A DNA stretch of 53,069 bases. Origin: an uncultured Collinsella sp. (lineage in GTDB: Bacteria > Actinomycetota > Coriobacteriia > Coriobacteriales > Coriobacteriaceae). A model generated the notes under the pieces. It did no database searches, had not been told where the DNA came from, and saw only the letters and a program-made list of their open reading frames with translations. Each line of letters begins with the position of its first letter. Positions within the stretch are counted from its first letter, which is position 1. The stretch covers positions 1 through 53,069 of the forward strand of contig CALJCO010000075.1 in the NCBI GenBank assembly GCA_938023905.1, read 5' to 3'. The position numbers and the translations under genes were made by a program. Below are positions 49,195 to 53,069 of the stretch, piece after piece.

Positions 49195-52100
49195 ATGCCC
49201 ACTACCTCAACCGACCCGCGCGCCGCTGCCGCCGCACTGCTAGTGCCCGGCACTACATGCCACGGCTTTGCCGTCGAGCGCCGCGAGACCGTGCCCGAGC
49301 TCGACTCGGACGCCTACGTGCTGCGCCACACCGCCTCGGGCGCTCGCCTGCTGTACCTGGCATGCGACGACGAAAACAAGGCCTTTGCCATTGGCTTTAA
49401 GACGCCGCCGGCCGATTCCACCGGCGTGTTCCATATTCTTGAGCACTCGGTACTGTGCGGGTCGGCCAAGTTCCCCGTCAAGGAGCCGTTTGTCGACCTG
49501 ATCAAGAGCTCCATGCAGACGTTCCTCAACGCCATGACCTACCCCGACAAGACCATCTACCCCGTTGCCACCACCAACGAGCAGGATCTGTACAACCTGA
49601 TGGACGTGTACCTGGACGCGGTGTTCAACCCGGCCATCTATACCAAGCCCACCATTTTTGAGCAGGAAGGATGGCACTACGAGCTGGACCTGCCAGAGGG
49701 CGCCGAGGGCGAGGGCGACGGTAGCTCCGCGAGCCTGTGCGAGGGCACGCTGCGCTATAACGGCGTGGTGTTCAACGAGATGAAGGGCGCGCTGTCCGAC
49801 CCCATGAGCGTGCTGGACGACGCCGTCAACGCCGCGCTCTATCCCGACACCGCCTATGCGCACGAGAGCGGCGGCGACCCGCGCGCGATTCCCGCGCTCA
49901 CCTACGAGCAGTTCCTGGACACGCACGCGCGCCACTACAATCCTTCTAACTCCTACATCACGCTCTACGGCGACCTAGATGTGGACCGCGCACTTGCCTT
50001 TTTGGACGAGCGCTATCTGTCGCAGTCGAGTGCCGCGAGCCGCCGCATGGACGCCGCCGTTGCCGCCGGCGAGGACCCGTCCGCGCTGGCGCCCAATCCG
50101 CTGGGCGCCCAGGCGCCTGTGACCTGCGAGTATAAGCGCGTCGAGATGGCCACCACGCCCGAGAACGCCCTGGTGGGCCTGGGCCTAGTACTGGGCAGTG
50201 CACTCGACCGCAAGCGCACGATCGCGGCGGATATCCTGTTCGAGGCGCTGCTGGGTTCCAACGAGGCGCCGGTTAAGAAGGCCATTCTGGCCGCCGGCCT
50301 GGGCGGCAACGTGGTGAGCTACACCGCGGCCGAGAGCCTGCAGCCCTACGAGCTCATCATGCTGCAAAACGCGCAGCCCGGCGTGGCGCGCGAGCTGCGC
50401 CGCGTGTTCCAAGACGCCTGCCGCGACCTGTGTGAGCACGGCGTTCCGCGCGAGCGCCTGGAGGCCATCATCAGCAGCAACGAGTACGACCTGCGCCAGC
50501 GCGACTACGGCATCGCCGACGGCGTAGCCATTGCGTGCGACGCGCTGAGCACCTGGCTCTACGATGACGACGCCGCGACGCTGGCGCTCAAGTACGGCCC
50601 GGTGTACGAGGAGCTGCGCGGCGAGCTGGACGGCAGCTACTTTGAGGACCTTCTGCGCGAGCTCGTGCTGGAGAACGACCACATGGCGCTGGTCGAGCTG
50701 GTTCCGGTGGACGCCGCTGAGGGTTCGGAGGGCGCCGAAGCTGCCGAGCTGGCAGCCAAGCGCGACGCCATGACCGATGCCGAGCTGGCCGACGTGGTCG
50801 AGCGCACGGCTGCGCTGCGTGCCGCGCAGGAGGCCGAGGACACGCCCGAGGACAAGGCCACGCTGCCGCGCCTGCGCGTGTCCGACATTGGCGAGGCGCG
50901 CCCCGAGCCGCCGCTGGTCGTAGACACGACCGCGCCCATCCCCTGCCTGCGCCACGGCATCCCCACCAACCGCCTGGCCTACGCCATGCAGTATTTCGAC
51001 CTGAGCTGCGTCGCATTTGAGGACCTGCCCTATGTGACGCTGCTCTGCCGCCTGCTCAAACAGCTGCCAACGAGCGAGCACTCGGCCGAGGAACTCGACA
51101 ATCTGCTCGCCGGCAAGCTGGGCTTTTTGAGCTTCACGACCGAGGTCATGACCCAGCCCGACGTGGACGGTGTGCGCCCCTATCTGCTGGTGAGCGCCGG
51201 AGCCCTATCCGAGAAGATCGATGCGCTGGCGAGCCTGCCGCGCGAGGTGTGGTCGAGCACGCTATTGCTCGACGCCGACGCCGACCGCGTGCGCGACGTG
51301 CTCACGCAGATTCGCATTGGGCTTGAGCAAGGCTTTATCAACAACGGACACTCGGCGGCACTCGGCCGCGCGATGAGCTACACCTCGCCTTCGGCCGTGG
51401 TGCGCGAACAGCTCTCGGGCGTGGATTTCTATCTGTTCCTGCGCGATCTGCTCGAGCACTTTGACGAGCGACTGGACGACCTGCGCGCCAAGCTTGCCGA
51501 GTTGGCAGGTCGTATCTTTGTGGTCGACGGCTGCATGGCGAGCTTTACCGGCAGCGACGAGGACTTTGACGCGTACTGGGATGCCGCGGGCGACCTGGGG
51601 CTGGGTGCGGGCGATGGTGCCGGCCGCGACGCGCTCGTGGTGCCGGCGCCGTGCGACCGCCACGAGGCTTTCGTGATCCCCAGCGACATCTGCTTTGCGG
51701 CAAGCGCGTGCGACCCGCGTCGCTTGGGGCTTGACGTGACAGGCACTTGGGCCGTGGCTGCCAACGCGCTCTCCTACGATTACCTGTGGAACGAGATTCG
51801 CGTGAAGGGCGGTGCATACGGCTGCGGATTCCGCGCAGCCGGCGAGCGCCAGACGGCGTTCTACACCTACCGCGACCCGGCGATTGACCCTTCGATTGAG
51901 CGCGTGGAGCGTGCAGGCGCATGGCTTGGCCGCTTTGAGCCCGACGAGGCCGCCTTTGAGGGCTTTATCGTGAGCTGCGTGAGCGGCATGGACGCGCCGG
52001 TGAAGCCCTATGCGCTCACCAAGCGCCGCAACACGACCTACCTGGCCGGGCTCGATCCGCATGCGCGCGAGGAGCGTCGCGCCCAGATGCTCGCCGCCAC

Positions 52101-52233
52101 GCCCGGTGAGCTGCGCTCGCTCGGCACCGACGTAACGCGCATCGCAGCCGAGTCGCCCACCTGCGTCTTTGGCGGCCGAGACGTCATCGCCAAGAGCAAC
52201 GCCGGCTTTAACGTAGTCGACCTGATGGGCTAA
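49195..52233 (+). CDS. M16C metallopeptidase (presequence-protease/falcilysin type)
   Basis: 1012 residues. The zinc site HILEH (80-84, inverted HXXEH) is at the N-terminus; downstream are the typical second Glu region and four domains forming a two-bowl chamber. Homologues degrade peptides of up to about 70 residues; here it is probably cytosolic because no signal peptide is seen. I chose ATG 49195 with AAAGGAGACT upstream; the frame is open further upstream but runs through the repeat array. Confidence 0.92.
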   Translation: MPTTSTDPRAAAAALLVPGTTCHGFAVERRETVPELDSDAYVLRHTASGARLLYLACDDENKAFAIGFKTPPADSTGVFHILEHSVLCGSAKFPVKEPFVDLIKSSMQTFLNAMTYPDKTIYPVATTNEQDLYNLMDVYLDAVFNPAIYTKPTIFEQEGWHYELDLPEGAEGEGDGSSASLCEGTLRYNGVVFNEMKGALSDPMSVLDDAVNAALYPDTAYAHESGGDPRAIPALTYEQFLDTHARHYNPSNSYITLYGDLDVDRALAFLDERYLSQSSAASRRMDAAVAAGEDPSALAPNPLGAQAPVTCEYKRVEMATTPENALVGLGLVLGSALDRKRTIAADILFEALLGSNEAPVKKAILAAGLGGNVVSYTAAESLQPYELIMLQNAQPGVARELRRVFQDACRDLCEHGVPRERLEAIISSNEYDLRQRDYGIADGVAIACDALSTWLYDDDAATLALKYGPVYEELRGELDGSYFEDLLRELVLENDHMALVELVPVDAAEGSEGAEAAELAAKRDAMTDAELADVVERTAALRAAQEAEDTPEDKATLPRLRVSDIGEARPEPPLVVDTTAPIPCLRHGIPTNRLAYAMQYFDLSCVAFEDLPYVTLLCRLLKQLPTSEHSAEELDNLLAGKLGFLSFTTEVMTQPDVDGVRPYLLVSAGALSEKIDALASLPREVWSSTLLLDADADRVRDVLTQIRIGLEQGFINNGHSAALGRAMSYTSPSAVVREQLSGVDFYLFLRDLLEHFDERLDDLRAKLAELAGRIFVVDGCMASFTGSDEDFDAYWDAAGDLGLGAGDGAGRDALVVPAPCDRHEAFVIPSDICFAASACDPRRLGLDVTGTWAVAANALSYDYLWNEIRVKGGAYGCGFRAAGERQTAFYTYRDPAIDPSIERVERAGAWLGRFEPDEAAFEGFIVSCVSGMDAPVKPYALTKRRNTTYLAGLDPHAREERRAQMLAATPGELRSLGTDVTRIAAESPTCVFGGRDVIAKSNAGFNVVDLMG

Positions 52234-52246
52234 CCACAGCAAGCAA

Positions 52247-52283
52247 AACCACTACAAAGGGGACAGGCCCCTTTGTAGTGGTT
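52247..52283. terminator. Perfect 16-bp hairpin after the M16C gene
   Basis: Arms 52247-52262 and 52268-52283 pair perfectly around ACAGG, with GGGACAGG at the apex. There is no T tract, so it may not be a classic terminator. Confidence 0.6.
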
Positions 52284-52290
52284 CGAACAC

Positions 52291-52319
52291 TTGTTCTATA
52301 CGTACACATGTTCTATAGT
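52291..52319 (+). promoter_or_regulatory. Promoter of hicAB
   Basis: -35 TTGTTC (52291-52296) and -10 TATAGT (52314-52319), 17 bp apart, 61 bp before hicA. Confidence 0.7.
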
Positions 52320-52344
52320 ATGGGTGATTGTATCGGATCTAAAT

Positions 52345-52365
52345 TGCAACTAGAATATAGTTGCA
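52345..52365 (+). promoter_or_regulatory. Candidate HicB operator
   Basis: TGCAACTA-N5-TAGTTGCA, a perfect 8-bp inverted repeat 15 bases before the hicA start and after the -10. Its position fits autorepression by HicB. Confidence 0.55.
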
Positions 52366-52379
52366 GAATGTGAGGCGGG

Positions 52380-52643
52380 ATGACTCGAGCCGATAAACTC
52401 ATCGCCCAACTGTTTAGCTGCCCTTCGACGTATCGGTATGCCGATTTTTTAAAAGTCATGGCCTCATATGGCTTTGAAATGGACAGCAAAGGCAAGACAT
52501 CCGGATCGCGCATTCGCTTCTACAGGCCCTCAGATGGCAGGATGTTCGTGATGCACGCGCCTCATCCATCTGACGAATTGACAGCGGGGACAATTCGAAA
52601 CATCGTTCGATTTCTGCAGGATGTCGGAGGCAGTCATGAGTAA
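52380..52643 (+). CDS. hicA: HicA family mRNA interferase toxin
   Basis: 87 residues, the usual size. The double-stranded-RNA-binding fold is visible (YADFLKVMASYGFE, then SGSRIRFYRPSDG, and HAPHPSDELTAGTIRNIVRFL). The classic GSH..H pair is replaced by GSR, as in a common subgroup. Its stop overlaps the hicB start. Confidence 0.9.
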   Translation: MTRADKLIAQLFSCPSTYRYADFLKVMASYGFEMDSKGKTSGSRIRFYRPSDGRMFVMHAPHPSDELTAGTIRNIVRFLQDVGGSHE

Positions 52644-52965
52644 CGTTTTGGCATACAAGGGCTATTTCGCCCCAGTCGAGTTCGATGCCGAGCAGCATGT
52701 ACTAACAGGTATGGTCGCCGGCATTAGGGACGCAATTGTATTTGAAGGCTCCACGGCTGAAGAAGTGGAGCAATGCTTCCACGACGCCGTCGACGATTAC
52801 CTTGAGTTTTGCGCCGAGAAGGGTAAGGAACCCGAGCGGGCTTTTAAGGGCTCGTTCAACGTAAGAACGGGCTCTGAGCTCCACAAGCAAGCAGCGCTGG
52901 CGGCGGCAAAGAAGGGTGAGTCACTCAATAAGTTTGTGACTGAAGCGATCGCTGCGGCGCTGTGA
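52636..52965 (+). CDS. hicB: HicB family antitoxin
   Basis: 109 residues. N-terminal partial RNase H-like fold (VEFDAEQHVLTG, VFEGSTAEEVEQCFHDAVDDYLEFC) and C-terminal RHH-type DNA-binding segment (GSELHKQAALAAAKKG). ATG 52636 has GGAGGC upstream and overlaps the hicA end by 8 bases. Confidence 0.92.
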   Translation: MSNVLAYKGYFAPVEFDAEQHVLTGMVAGIRDAIVFEGSTAEEVEQCFHDAVDDYLEFCAEKGKEPERAFKGSFNVRTGSELHKQAALAAAKKGESLNKFVTEAIAAAL

Positions 52966-52977
52966 AGCCAACGTCGA

Positions 52978-53018
52978 GTCGAAGCCGCCACAAAGGGCGC
53001 CTTTGCGGCGGCTTCGAC
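52978..53018 (+). terminator. Terminator after hicB
   Basis: Long stem (52978-52996 with 53000-53018), GTCGAAGCCGCC and CAAAGG/CCTTTG, followed by TTTGCCC. Confidence 0.75.
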
Positions 53019-53069
53019 GTTTGCCCAGATAAAACCTGCCAAAATAAACCTGTCCCTTTTTGGTAGGTT
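53019..53069 (-). repeat. Dispersed 51-bp repeat, copy C
   Basis: 48 of 51 bases match copy A (reverse-complemented). It follows directly on the hicB terminator and is cut by the window end only if it is longer. Confidence 0.85.

Overview
The window looks like a chromosomal segment of a high-GC, monoderm actinobacterium of the class Coriobacteriia, most probably Collinsella. I infer this from the protein sequences, a secretin-free Tad pilus locus, a T-box-controlled pheST operon and the densely packed short operons with AAAGGAG-type ribosome binding sites. No rRNA, integrase, transposase or CRISPR array is visible.

Layout. 0-5.3 kb: tandem tRNA-Arg(ACG) genes, a small hypothetical gene, serS, a 57-residue membrane protein, proC, an SPFH protein with rlmH, and tRNA-Leu(CAG) with a duplicated 3' end. 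5.3-10.8 kb: a leftward housekeeping run, GH5-like protein, rsmI, metG, rsmA, tatD. 11.1-11.9 kb: tRNA-Phe and a toxin-antitoxin pair with a broken toxin. 11.9-21.5 kb: a leftward Tad pilus operon (cpaB, cpaE, cpaF, tadB, tadC, flp, a locus-specific membrane protein, four TadE/TadG-like genes) ending in a DUF192 gene. 21.8-25.9 kb: rsgA and a Ca2+-type P-ATPase. 26.3-30.1 kb: pyk, an AbiEi/DUF559-like protein and a zinc phospholipase-like protein. 30.2-33 kb: an ECF metal transporter behind a match to the NikR operator, so probably for nickel. 33.2-37.3 kb: pheS-pheT with a T-box leader. 37.4-44.6 kb: M32 carboxypeptidase, glmM, a DUF4012 protein, an EamA transporter and tRNA-Val(GAC). 44.9-48.6 kb: an accessory block (DUF5710 protein, zinc-ribbon protein, two unknowns, AlbA_2/ATPase regulator). 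49.2-53 kb: an M16C metallopeptidase and a hicAB pair.

The most unusual content is non-coding. Gene ends carry several families of palindromic or interspersed elements: a 51-bp repeat in three copies, ~90-bp hairpins with a shared centre, a hairpin flush with stop codons, and a recurring GGGACAGG word. The 600-bp divergent region at 48.6-49.2 kb holds two repeat arrays: TCTCTC hexamers spaced 10-11 bp apart, and six or more copies of a ~22-bp motif in both orientations. I consider these, together with the Tad locus, the decayed GH5 active site and the 44.9-48.6 kb block, the best candidates for undescribed biology.
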